The translations under genes and the position numbers were made by a program. A stretch of DNA of 64,000 bases from Arenicellales bacterium (lineage in GTDB: Bacteria; Pseudomonadota; Gammaproteobacteria; Arenicellales; JAJDZL01): positions 248,001-312,000 of the forward strand of contig OX638343.1 in assembly GCA_951813075.1 (NCBI GenBank). Direction: 5' to 3'. Shown piece after piece: positions 1 through 8,296 of the stretch. Position 1 is the first letter of the stretch, and each line of letters begins with the position of its first letter. The notes beneath the pieces are model-generated. The model saw only the letters and a program-made list of their open reading frames with translations, did no database searches and was not told the DNA's origin.

Positions 1-125
1 AGAAGCCCGGCAAACAAAACCGGGATGTAGTTGACTGACGTATGTTCCGGTAGACGGTGAAGCTGCTCGTGAAACAAATATGAAAACGGAGAAACGTAGT
101 CGAAATAACAGTCTACGGTGGTCAT
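1..125 (-). CDS. 2-hydroxychromene-2-carboxylate isomerase-like (DsbA-fold), N-terminal part only
   Basis: A minus-strand reading frame starts at the ATG at 125-123 and stays open to the window edge, giving 41 codons. It begins MTTVDCYFDYVSPFSYL and later has PVLFAGL. Both are typical of the first strand, helix and active-site loop of the HCCA isomerase / kappa-GST branch of thioredoxin-fold proteins, which act in aromatic degradation or glutathione chemistry. It starts 12 bases after the stop of the acyl-CoA ligase on the same strand, so the two probably form an operon. The C-terminal part lies outside the window, so family assignment rests on a short stretch and no substrate can be named. 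Confidence 0.72.
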   Translation of the reverse strand, partial: MTTVDCYFDYVSPFSYLFHEQLHRLPEHTSVNYIPVLFAGL

Positions 126-136
126 GTCTGATCCGT

Positions 137-1771
137 TCATGAATTGGCACGCTCGCGCAGAACGAACTTTTGAATTTTTCCGGTTGAAGTTTTCGGAAGT
201 TCGCCAAAAATTATTTTCTTAGGCGATTTGAATCGCGCCATGCTGTTCTTGCAGTGTTCAATGAGTTCGTCTTCTGTAGGTTGCGGTGAGTACTCGGGGT
301 TTAACAGAATAAAAGCACAGGGGACCTCGCCCCATTTTTCATCGCTCAATGCCACCACAGCTGCTTCCATTACCGCCGGGTGACGGAAAAGCACGTCTTC
401 AATTTCGATTGATGAGATGTTCTCTCCCCCCGAAATGATGATGTCCTTGGAGCGATCCTTGAGCTGGATATAGTTGTCAGGATGCATGACGCCCAGGTCT
501 CCGGAATGAAACCAGCCGTCAGCAAATGCCTGCTGCGTCGCCTTGGGATTCTTCAGGTAGCCTTTCATCACAATATTGCCGCGAAACATTGTTTCACCCA
601 GACGTTCGCCATCAGCGGCGACATTACTCATTGACTCTGGGTCCTTGATTTCCAAATCTTGGAGTGCAGTGTAGGGCACGCCTTGACGGGATTTTAAAAT
701 TGCCTGCTGTCCCGGGTCCAACGTATTCCACTCGTTGTTCCACTCGCATACCACCGATGGTCCGTAAGTTTCTGTCAGGCCGTAGACGTGAGTCATGTGA
801 AATCCCGATCGCTCCATTTTTTCCAATACAGATGCCGGTGGAGGGGCGGCCGCTGTCATGACTTCAACTGTGTGGTCAAACTTTCTACGTTCCGAATTGT
901 TTGCATTAATCACCAAACCTAAAACAATCGGAGCACCGCAGAAATGAGTGACGTTGAAGTCGACGATCGCATTGTAGATTGCGGCCGCCTCCACCTTGCG
1001 TAAGCACACATTGGTACCGCCCAGCATGGCGATAGTCCATGGAAAGCACCAACCGTTGCAATGAAACATCGGCAATGTCCAAAGATATGTCGGATGCGGA
1101 CGCATCTTCCAATTCAGGACATTGCTAAGCGAATTCAGATACGCTCCCCGATAGTGATAGACGACACCTTTAGGGTTTCCTGTAGTACCAGACGTATAAT
1201 TTAACGCAATTGCATCCCATTCGTCCACAGGAAATTCGGGTAACGCATTATTTTCTTCTTGACTTATGAAGGCTTCATAATCCATACTTCCCAGCAATAT
1301 TTCATGTTGCACTGCGTCATCCAGAATATCAATGACTTTAATATCTCGATTTACTTTGCCGAGAGCGGTATCCATAACCTTTGAATACTCAACATCCACG
1401 AAGAGAACCTCAGTCTCCGCATGATCGAGAATGAATGCAATGGTTTCCGCATCCAATCGGACATTGATGGTATTGAGAACCGCCCCTGTCATCGGTACAC
1501 CAAAGTGTGCTTCATACATGGCCGGAACATTTGGCGCCATGATTGATACGGTACTTGATGGTTTCACACCGCAGCCAATCAAGGCACTTGCAAGTCTCCG
1601 ACAGCGCGCATAGGTTTGCGACCATGTAAAGCGGAGATCCTGATGAATCACGGATGTGTAGTTCGGATAAATATACGCACTTCGCTTCAGAAACCCAAGC
1701 GGCGATAGCGGGACAAAATTCGCTCTATTCTGATCGAGATCTGTTTCGTACGGATTAGAATTGGAATTCAC
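137..1771 (-). CDS. AMP-dependent acyl-CoA synthetase (medium-chain / DmdB-like)
   Basis: This 544-residue enzyme of the acyl-adenylate-forming superfamily would activate a carboxylic acid with ATP and CoA. The P-loop motif YTSGTTGNPKG lies near residues 192-202, a GLTETYGP motif lies in the adenylate site, HSGDLGVMHPDNYI is the hinge-region aspartate motif, and the C-terminal PKTSTGKIQK carries the catalytic lysine. Length and layout match full-length members such as methylmercaptopropionyl-CoA ligase (DmdB) and medium-chain fatty acyl-CoA ligases; the true substrate cannot be read. It is divergent from phaJ-phaC across a 130-base gap, so a role feeding acids into beta-oxidation and PHA is a reasonable inference. 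No truncation or missing core motif was seen. Confidence 0.9.
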   Translation of the reverse strand: MNSNSNPYETDLDQNRANFVPLSPLGFLKRSAYIYPNYTSVIHQDLRFTWSQTYARCRRLASALIGCGVKPSSTVSIMAPNVPAMYEAHFGVPMTGAVLNTINVRLDAETIAFILDHAETEVLFVDVEYSKVMDTALGKVNRDIKVIDILDDAVQHEILLGSMDYEAFISQEENNALPEFPVDEWDAIALNYTSGTTGNPKGVVYHYRGAYLNSLSNVLNWKMRPHPTYLWTLPMFHCNGWCFPWTIAMLGGTNVCLRKVEAAAIYNAIVDFNVTHFCGAPIVLGLVINANNSERRKFDHTVEVMTAAAPPPASVLEKMERSGFHMTHVYGLTETYGPSVVCEWNNEWNTLDPGQQAILKSRQGVPYTALQDLEIKDPESMSNVAADGERLGETMFRGNIVMKGYLKNPKATQQAFADGWFHSGDLGVMHPDNYIQLKDRSKDIIISGGENISSIEIEDVLFRHPAVMEAAVVALSDEKWGEVPCAFILLNPEYSPQPTEDELIEHCKNSMARFKSPKKIIFGELPKTSTGKIQKFVLRERANS

Positions 1772-1901
1772 GATTCTTGATTGACGGTAAAGATTGGCTA
1801 CTTGCAGAATTCTCTTGTTTGACTGACATTATATTGAAACAGTAATGTGACCTCGTAATTTACATAAATATCATATTAATCAATTAATTAAAGGACTAAA
1901 A

Positions 1902-2363
1902 ATGGCTGAAAATCAAACTCACGATGAACTTCACGGTTACTATTTCGAAGACCTCGAAATTGGTATGACCGATGTCTATGGCAAGACATTGACCGATGCA
2001 GATGTGTTGATGTTCACTGGTGTCTCGGGCGATACAAATCCTCTACATCAGAATCGTGAATTTGCAAAACAGACACAATTTGGTGAGCCCATAGTACACG
2101 GTATGCTTACGGCAAGTCTGATTTCGACGCTCATCGGAACTAAACTGCCCGGTCCGGGCTGTATTTACATGGACCAGAGCTTGAAATTCACGGTACCAGT
2201 GCGGGTCGGTGATACGGTGGTTGCGCGGGTAGAAATCATTGAACTGGATAAAGAACGTCCGTACGTTGTTCTTGATACTCTCTGTACCGTAAATGGCACT
2301 GTAGTGCTGAAAGGACAGGCTAAAGTGAAAGTTCCAAGAAAGGCGAGTGTGTCTGCGGCGTAG
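1902..2363 (+). CDS. phaJ: MaoC-family (R)-specific enoyl-CoA hydratase
   Basis: This 153-residue single hotdog protein is of the MaoC/PhaJ type, which hydrates trans-2-enoyl-CoA to (R)-3-hydroxyacyl-CoA. The hydratase-2 motif is intact: SGDTNPLH supplies the catalytic Asp44 and His49, followed by the conserved FGEPIVHGM stretch. An AAAGGAC ribosome-binding site sits about 7 bases before the ATG. The next gene, 42 bases downstream, is PHA synthase, so the pair forms the classical route from beta-oxidation intermediates to polyhydroxyalkanoate. No phaA or phaB is present in the window, which fits a PhaJ-fed pathway. Some MaoC proteins serve other enoyl-CoAs, but the gene context makes PhaJ the best reading. 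Confidence 0.88.
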   Translation: MAENQTHDELHGYYFEDLEIGMTDVYGKTLTDADVLMFTGVSGDTNPLHQNREFAKQTQFGEPIVHGMLTASLISTLIGTKLPGPGCIYMDQSLKFTVPVRVGDTVVARVEIIELDKERPYVVLDTLCTVNGTVVLKGQAKVKVPRKASVSAA

Positions 2364-2435
2364 CGAAGTCGGCTTGACAAATTTTATTCAGAGTACACAG
2401 GTTTATTGATATTGCAGCGCAACACGGATATTCAG

Positions 2436-4211
2436 ATGCAGGAATTGGAAACAGAATCAGGTACAGTGTCACAGGAATACTTAACCTTGCTGGCAGATTT
2501 GAATCGACAGTACGGACGCATTTCCACAAGCATGATGTCCGAAGTCGACCATTCGGATATTGCCGCTTTTACTTTGTCAATTGCGACATTATTTGCCAAT
2601 GCAGCGTTTGGTAATGCACTCGATCCTGAGAAATTTATCAAGACGCAGGCTGCGGCCTTGAATAAATTTGCATCACTGGCGCAATACACCGTTGAAAAGA
2701 TGAATGATGGTTCGCCGAAACCGATCATTGTTCCGTCCACCGATGACTCAAGGTTCCGATCGCAACAGTGGACTGAGAATCTGTGGTTCGATGTGATGAA
2801 ACAGTCTTATCTGATTGGATCGGAGTATTTGCAGGGGATTTTCGGTGCAAACGAAAAGCTGAGTCAACAGCAAAAGAAGAAATTGGATTTCTACCTTAAT
2901 CAGTGGACTGATTCTATGTCACCGACCAACTTTGCCTTCACCAATCCCGATGTGTTGGAACAGGCCAGGAAAACCAAAGGACGTAGTCTGGTCAAAGGAC
3001 TTGAGAACTTTGCGAATGACATTGAGGCTGGCAGGGGTGTGAAAATGGTCGAATCGGAAGCATTTGAACTGGGTCGCAATATTGCCACAACACCCGGAAT
3101 GGTCATTGCGCGCAACCGGCTCGCAGAATTGATTCAATACTCACCGACGACCGATCAGGTGTATTCAAGGCCGGTCATGATAATCCCACCCTGGATCAAC
3201 AAGTATTACATTTTGGATCTGTCAGAAAAAAATTCTTTCATTCGCTGGCTCGTTTCGCAAGGTTATACAGTATTTGTCATTTCCTGGGTCAATCCTGATG
3301 AATCCTTTCGTCACACAGGCTTCGACGACTATGTGGATTGCGGTCCGCTCTGGGCATCCAAGATCATTCGATCTATCACAAGCGAAGAAAAAATAAACGC
3401 CATCGGCTATTGTCTGGGTGGAACTTTACTCGCCTCCGCACTTGGTTATCTTGAAAGTGCGCAAGATGAGAAAAACTTTATCTCCAGCGCTACATTCTTT
3501 GCGACCATGATCGATTTCGCCGAGCCGGGAGATTTGGGTGTCTTTGTAGACGAAGCGACTGTTTCGCAGCTAGAAAAGACAATGAACGAAAAGGGCTACT
3601 TGGATGGTAAGTCCATGGCATCGACATTCAACATGATGCGTTCCAATGATTTGATCTGGCACTTTGTCATCAACAACTACTTGCTGGGTAAAAGTCCCGG
3701 CAGTTTCGATCTGCTATTTTGGAATTCTGATTCGACGCGTATGCCCGCGGAAATGCACGCCTACTACCTGAGAAAGATGTATATCGAGAATTTATTGAGC
3801 CAGCCTAACGGATTGAACATACTGGGCAATCCAATCGATCTATCGAAGGTGAAGATTCCGACATTTTTCGCGTCGACCCAATTGGACCATATCGCACCGT
3901 GGCGCTCGACCTATAGTGGAGCTAAATTATTTTCTGGGAAAACCAGATTTCTACTCGGGGAGTCGGGACACATTGCTGGGATCATCAATCCTCCGAAGAG
4001 GAAGAAATATGGGTATTGGACCAGCGCCAAACAACTCCCGGAGAATGCAGACCAATGGTTGGATCAGGCGCGACACCGCGAAGGTTCCTGGTGGCCGGAG
4101 TGGGAGAAATGGATCAGACGATACAGCGGAGATCAGGAAACCGCGCGTCAGCCCGGTAGCGAACAGTATCAGCCCCTATGTGTTGCACCGGGTGATTATG
4201 TGAAATTATGA
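2436..4211 (+). CDS. phaC: Class I poly(3-hydroxyalkanoate) polymerase
   Basis: PHA synthase polymerises (R)-3-hydroxyacyl-CoA on the granule surface. The protein is about 591 residues from the first ATG, the usual class I size, with a PhaC_N region followed by an alpha/beta-hydrolase core. The lipase-like box GYCLGGT holds the nucleophilic cysteine (residue ~326); STQLDHIAPW carries the catalytic Asp and GESGHIAG the general-base His. The reading frame also allows a TTG start at 2406, but the ATG at 2436 is preferred because homologues begin close to it. The gene follows phaJ and converges with the ECHDC3-like gene, leaving only 15 bases between stops. No phasin or depolymerase was found nearby. 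Confidence 0.93.
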   Translation: MQELETESGTVSQEYLTLLADLNRQYGRISTSMMSEVDHSDIAAFTLSIATLFANAAFGNALDPEKFIKTQAAALNKFASLAQYTVEKMNDGSPKPIIVPSTDDSRFRSQQWTENLWFDVMKQSYLIGSEYLQGIFGANEKLSQQQKKKLDFYLNQWTDSMSPTNFAFTNPDVLEQARKTKGRSLVKGLENFANDIEAGRGVKMVESEAFELGRNIATTPGMVIARNRLAELIQYSPTTDQVYSRPVMIIPPWINKYYILDLSEKNSFIRWLVSQGYTVFVISWVNPDESFRHTGFDDYVDCGPLWASKIIRSITSEEKINAIGYCLGGTLLASALGYLESAQDEKNFISSATFFATMIDFAEPGDLGVFVDEATVSQLEKTMNEKGYLDGKSMASTFNMMRSNDLIWHFVINNYLLGKSPGSFDLLFWNSDSTRMPAEMHAYYLRKMYIENLLSQPNGLNILGNPIDLSKVKIPTFFASTQLDHIAPWRSTYSGAKLFSGKTRFLLGESGHIAGIINPPKRKKYGYWTSAKQLPENADQWLDQARHREGSWWPEWEKWIRRYSGDQETARQPGSEQYQPLCVAPGDYVKL

Positions 4212-4226
4212 GGTGTTGACTGAGAA

Positions 4227-5024
4227 TCAACGCCAGGAAGGTTTTCTTTTCTCGATGAATGCGTCGATACCTTCAGTTGCTGATGGAAAACCCAGGTTGC
4301 AGGCCATCCGATCACTGGCCAGTGAATAAGCGGATTCAAGACCCTGGTCGAGTTGTTCATAGAACAGGCGCTTGCCGAGTGCGATTACTTCTCTCGGTTT
4401 TTCAGCGATACTTCGAGCATACTCCATCGTGTCTTCCTGGAGAAATTCGGGCTCAGCCGTGCGATTGATCAATCCTTTTTCGACCGCTTGTGCCGCATCA
4501 ATAAATTCTCCCGTCAGTAACATCTCAAATGCGTTTTTTCGTGATACATTTCGACTCAATGCGACACCTGGTGTAGAACAGAAGAGCCCAAGATTTATAC
4601 CTGAAACTGCAAAACGTGATTGCGTTGAAGCGATTGCCAGGTCACAATTCGCAACCAGCTGACAACCAGCAGCTGTAGCAATTCCCTGAACACTGGCGAT
4701 TACCGGTTGAGGAATTTGCGTCATAGTCAACATCATGCGGCTGCACTTTGCGAAAAGTTTTCTGGAAAATTCATCATTGTCGTGTTTCCGAATTTCCTTA
4801 AGATCATGCCCAGCACAGAAAGCTCGGCCTTTCGCTGCCAGTATGACAACTCGAATAGACTCATCCTGCGCAATGCTGTCCAGGGTTTCCTGAATCTGTG
4901 TCAGCATGTCCCAAGACAGAGGGTTGTATTGGTCAGGTTTGTTCAGTGTGATTGTAGCGACCGATTCAGTGTCGGTGCGATAAAGCATCGGTGCGTCGAT
5001 TGATTGCGATGTTGAAACAGTCAT
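4227..5024 (-). CDS. Enoyl-CoA hydratase/isomerase family protein, ECHDC3-like
   Basis: This 265-residue crotonase-fold protein has the CoA/oxyanion segment AFCAGHDLKEIRKHD and the second oxyanion segment GIATAAGCQLVANCDL, then GINLGLFCSTPGVAL. The signature is that of the ECHDC3 branch. At the two positions where classical crotonases carry catalytic glutamates (about E144 and E164 of rat crotonase) this protein shows Gln within GCQLVA and no Glu within the NLGLF segment. Standard hydratase activity is therefore doubtful, and an isomerase, thioesterase-like or CoA-binding role is possible. It is convergent with phaC and divergent from the thioesterase/HAD operon. The ATG at 5024 gives a complete family-length protein. 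Confidence 0.85.
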   Translation of the reverse strand: MTVSTSQSIDAPMLYRTDTESVATITLNKPDQYNPLSWDMLTQIQETLDSIAQDESIRVVILAAKGRAFCAGHDLKEIRKHDNDEFSRKLFAKCSRMMLTMTQIPQPVIASVQGIATAAGCQLVANCDLAIASTQSRFAVSGINLGLFCSTPGVALSRNVSRKNAFEMLLTGEFIDAAQAVEKGLINRTAEPEFLQEDTMEYARSIAEKPREVIALGKRLFYEQLDQGLESAYSLASDRMACNLGFPSATEGIDAFIEKRKPSWR

Positions 5025-5088
5025 GTTGTGATTTAATTTGCGAGATGATTTGAGTATTTTACAGTTCAGCCATTAGTTAAACAAATTC

Positions 5089-5529
5089 ATGTCCAAGTTT
5101 ACCATCGAAGAATTCAATGAGATTGCCCGAGAGCAGTTGCCGTTGGTGGAAACACTCGGGTTTGTTGTGGAGAGCATAGATCAGGGAGAGTGTGTTGTTC
5201 GGGCAGTTTACAAAGACGACTACCTCCGACCAGGCGGCACTATTTCAGGGCCGATTATGATGGCGTTGGCTGATTTTGCCATGTGGGGTGCGATCATGAG
5301 CAAGGCTGATCGGGTTAAGATGGCGCTTACAACAAATCTGAATATCAATTTTTTGTTGCGCCCCCAACCGGGTGATATTATTGCGGTAGCAAAACTAATG
5401 AAACTCGGCAAACGGCTTGCTGTCGGATCGGTTGAACTCTTTGGCAACGAGCGAAATGATCTTGTCGCCCACGTGACATGTACTTATTCTCTGCCACCTT
5501 CCACAATACATGAGGGAGAAGGATCATGA
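5089..5529 (+). CDS. PaaI-type hotdog thioesterase
   Basis: This 146-residue hotdog-fold protein resembles the PaaI/YdiI group, which hydrolyses acyl-CoA thioesters. It has LRPGGTISGPIMMALADFAMWGAI, where family members place the active-site helix, and a C-terminal beta-sheet with HVTCTYSLPP. The stop overlaps the ATG of the following HAD gene (ATGA), so the two are translationally coupled. Being next to acyl-CoA ligase, PhaJ, PhaC and a crotonase, it could control acyl-CoA pools, but the substrate cannot be inferred. Confidence 0.82.
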   Translation: MSKFTIEEFNEIAREQLPLVETLGFVVESIDQGECVVRAVYKDDYLRPGGTISGPIMMALADFAMWGAIMSKADRVKMALTTNLNINFLLRPQPGDIIAVAKLMKLGKRLAVGSVELFGNERNDLVAHVTCTYSLPPSTIHEGEGS

Positions 5530-6212
5530 TCAATAACTTTTCCAATATCAAAGCCTGCGTGTTTGATGCGTACGGAACTTTATTCGACGTACATTCAGCG
5601 GCTGCCCAACATAGTCATAAACTCGGAAAGCTAGAGCAGTCGGTATCAGAGATGTGGCGCTCCAAGCAACTTCAGTACACTTGGTTGCGAAGCCTGATGA
5701 ATGCTTACGATGAATTTTGGACGATTACCGGGGATGCTTTGGACTACGCGCTTGCCTCACACGGCGTAGAAGACGACGAACTACGTAAAAATATGATGAA
5801 CGCCTATCTTCAACTGAGTTGTTTTGAGGAAGTCCCAAGAGTTCTGAAAGCACTGAAGGATAGTGGTATGAAAACCGCGATACTATCCAACGGTTCTCCG
5901 AATATGCTTGATCCTGTTGTCGCTAATTCGGGTGTGGCGAGCTGCATCGACGCGTGCATTTCGGTAGATGAGGTGAAAATTTTCAAGCCGGCGGCCATCG
6001 TGTATCAGCTTGCCTGCGACCGACTCGGTGTTAGTGCGAACGAAGTCAGTTTTCAGTCGTCGAATTGCTGGGATGCGATCGGAGCGGCGCACTTCGGATT
6101 TCAGGTGGTCTGGTGCAATCGTTATGGGCAGCAACTGGACAGGTTGCCTGCACGCCCGCAAGCGGAGGTTAAAGACCTTGACGCGCTACCACCATTGGTT
6201 GGCGTGGCGTAG
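5526..6212 (+). CDS. Haloacid dehalogenase, type II-like hydrolase
   Basis: This 228-residue HAD-superfamily enzyme has the nucleophile motif VFDAYGTLFDV (Asp14), motif II LSNGSP, the lysine motif KIFKP, and FQSSNCWDAIGAAHFGF followed by VVWCNR. That last block is diagnostic of the L-2-haloacid dehalogenase branch. The family removes halide from 2-haloalkanoates, although many members act as phosphatases of unknown substrate. It overlaps the upstream thioesterase by four bases. It could detoxify halogenated acids, which is plausible in a marine setting, but that is inference. Family-length and intact. Confidence 0.85.
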   Translation: MINNFSNIKACVFDAYGTLFDVHSAAAQHSHKLGKLEQSVSEMWRSKQLQYTWLRSLMNAYDEFWTITGDALDYALASHGVEDDELRKNMMNAYLQLSCFEEVPRVLKALKDSGMKTAILSNGSPNMLDPVVANSGVASCIDACISVDEVKIFKPAAIVYQLACDRLGVSANEVSFQSSNCWDAIGAAHFGFQVVWCNRYGQQLDRLPARPQAEVKDLDALPPLVGVA

Positions 6213-6712
6213 TCGCATTTCAACCAGAAATTTTAAAAATAATACGGAATAGTTGGCAAGGCTAAGAATCTAGAATTTTCTTGCTACACAGATAGTTCAT
6301 TTGGTGTTCGATGCATTTTATGCTTAAGAGCAAAAACGAACTGATTCGACACCTGTCTACTATTCCGTATTGTTACCCAATAGAAATACGGGCAATTGGG
6401 AATCCTGAATTTTAATCTGACAACAAAACTACCTTTCTGGCATATCCCTTCACTGCCGTCATTACTGTCTCGAGATTTCCTTGTCGATAACCGTCAATAG
6501 TGCTGGTGCCTCGCGCAATCTGATAGCGATGCCAGTTGGAACCTTGCGCACGAAATGAGGTTTTGATCGTTGGGCCGATACTAATTCGTATCGACTTCGT
6601 ATTGCGGAGGATCAAATTGTCATGCAGATTCAGGGGCAGTCAATCAATCTTTTCAGCTTGGAGCTGGGTAGAGAATGTAGCCATTGAATCATTGCAACCA
6701 TTTAGGAAACGC
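6213..6712. other. Intergenic stretch without a gene
   Basis: Apart from the 131-bp inverted-repeat element, no reading frame here has recognisable protein features. Short open frames on both strands lack family motifs and clear ribosome-binding sites. Confidence 0.6.
6241..6371. repeat. 131-bp element bounded by a perfect 13-bp inverted repeat
   Basis: AATACGGAATAGT at 6241-6253 is matched by its exact reverse complement at 6359-6371. Inside, two weaker matched pairs occur in the same nested order (AGTTCATT with AACGAACT, and GGTGTTCGA with TCGACACC), so the whole element can fold back on itself. No target-site duplication is visible. It could be a small non-autonomous transposon relic (MITE-like) or a structured 3' end of the upstream operon. 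Confidence 0.5.
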
Positions 6713-6988
6713 TTACCAGCGTTTCCCACGACCGCCGGATCTTTTTTCTTGAGGCCTCGCTTCATTGACTTTGACTTGGCGCCCGTCGATGCTGGAACCA
6801 TTAATTTCTTGGATTGCTTTGTTCGCCTCTGCATTACTAGACATCTCGACAAAAGCAAAGCCCTTACTGCGACCTGTATCGCGATCTGAGATCAAATTTA
6901 CGGATTCCACTGTGCCGCACTTGCCAAAAATTTCCTGCAGAGTTTGCTGAGTGGCTGAGTACGGTAAATTACCTACATATAGTTTCAT
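6713..6988 (-). CDS. RNA-recognition-motif (RRM) RNA-binding protein
   Basis: This 91-residue single-RRM protein has RNP2 LYVGNLPY near the N-terminus and RNP1 KGFAFVEM near residues 45-52, followed by the usual INGSSIDGRQVKVNEARP strand and a basic glycine-rich tail (KRSGGRGKRW). Such stand-alone RRM proteins occur in many proteobacteria and cyanobacteria, where some are cold-induced and thought to act as RNA chaperones. The gene stands alone, with long non-coding stretches on both sides. Targets are unknown. Confidence 0.9.
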   Translation of the reverse strand: MKLYVGNLPYSATQQTLQEIFGKCGTVESVNLISDRDTGRSKGFAFVEMSSNAEANKAIQEINGSSIDGRQVKVNEARPQEKRSGGRGKRW

Positions 6989-7595
6989 TGTTTAAGTCCT
7001 TGCTCGATTATCGAGCCTTGTGTGCGCATTTCCGGTATTCAATCAATTAGCACAGGTATAGCTGTTCCATTGACATGGTTTCAACGAAATCAGGAATTAG
7101 AAGTGATTGCCGAAGACTGGCGGAGAATAAAATCTCTTGAAGCGAAAGTCGGGTAGGAAAATCTAATCTACATATACCATACACCAAAAATCAAATTTGG
7201 CTATGATTAATCGGGGAAGGAATTACGTTTCATTCATAAAGAATCCGATACTGTCATTAGACTATCAGTCGATTTGAAATCCGTAATTTCCGCTATTGCC
7301 AAGTCCCATCAGGACATCGAAACGATTTATCGTCTAGCCAAGCTATCCTATCTTGCCTCAAAAACCACAAAGCTACAGGCTCGGCTGCAGCAGACATTGC
7401 GGAGTTAATTGTTTAGATCTCCAACTCGCCCAAGCCTGAGACAGTGCGCTGCATTGGGTCACAACATTTCACTTCGTACTCAACTACCAAGGCTACAGAT
7501 AGCAATAGGGGGTAAACTTCTGGTCCAAGGCGAAGTCAGCTAATGCAGCCGAAGTTTACTTTTGGCGCATCAGTTACATTTAGTTTCTGCTTCGC
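6989..7595. other. Intergenic stretch, one open frame without a start
   Basis: About 600 bases separate the RRM gene from the next gene. On the + strand, 7217-7408 stays open for about 60 codons (KSVISAIAKSHQDIETIYRL within it) and ends at a TAA, but it has no ATG or GTG at its beginning and no recognised family. I treat it as a possible gene remnant at most. Confidence 0.4.
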
Positions 7596-8138
7596 TCACT
7601 GTTTTCGAACTGCGCAAGCACTGCACTGCAGATCTTCTATAAAATTAAATTCCAAGTTTGGATACGTGCGCCAATGTGCTGGTGGTGAGTAACCATCACG
7701 CCAGATTCCGACTTGTTGCTCTTTGGCATCCCGCTCCTGTGAAACATACTCCAAATTGTCGGCAACGGTTATTGCCCAGCCTTCAAGCACCAGTTGTTCG
7801 GCGATGTCAAACTGTGAATTTGAACAACGGGCTAGTGGCAAGTTTTCGGATTTTTCCAAGCGGACGCATGAGAAGGGAGCACTTTTGAATATCGAAGAGA
7901 GTCGCAAGGTAGCGGATGCGCCACACGGCCACTGCTTATCACTTGACTCGCACTTGTCTGTAGCGGTTGGGATCACAATGCCGAACAGAATCATTTTCTG
8001 ACCCTTGACTTCAAGCAAATTGTTTTGCAGAATTCGAATCGAGGATGATTCATCTGCAGTCGGTCCGGTTGCCGACAACATTGCCAGACATGCTGTCGCG
8101 AACAATGTCATATAGCGGGATTTGGTTTTCTGATTCAT
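7596..8138 (-). CDS. Secreted staphylococcal-nuclease-fold protein, catalytic residues replaced
   Basis: From the ATG at 8138 the 180-residue product has a signal peptide (basic start, then MTLFATACLAMLSATGPT). A thermonuclease-like domain follows, recognisable by ILFGIVIP, WPCGASATLRL, EQLVLEGWAI and the C-terminal GIWRDGY...PPAHWR. The frame extends upstream to 8249, but the signal peptide argues for 8138. In active SNase-type proteins the corresponding segments carry Arg (xRLxGIDxPE), Glu (PE) and Arg (xGRxxA). Here they read ILFGIVIPT and NLPLARC, so all three catalytic positions look lost. A periplasmic non-catalytic or altered role is inferred. Paired cysteines suggest disulfides. Confidence 0.7.
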   Translation of the reverse strand: MNQKTKSRYMTLFATACLAMLSATGPTADESSSIRILQNNLLEVKGQKMILFGIVIPTATDKCESSDKQWPCGASATLRLSSIFKSAPFSCVRLEKSENLPLARCSNSQFDIAEQLVLEGWAITVADNLEYVSQERDAKEQQVGIWRDGYSPPAHWRTYPNLEFNFIEDLQCSACAVRKQ

Positions 8139-8296
8139 TGAGTCCGTCTGATCTGATTCTTCAAGAATTCTAATCGAAAGTGGGTGAGGCTGCAGCGGAA
8201 AATGAGTGCTTTTTGTGATCTTAACAACGGTAAAGTACCACGTATGCAATCTCGCTTTTTTGAACGACAGCTGCTAGCACACACTGTAATCTGTTA

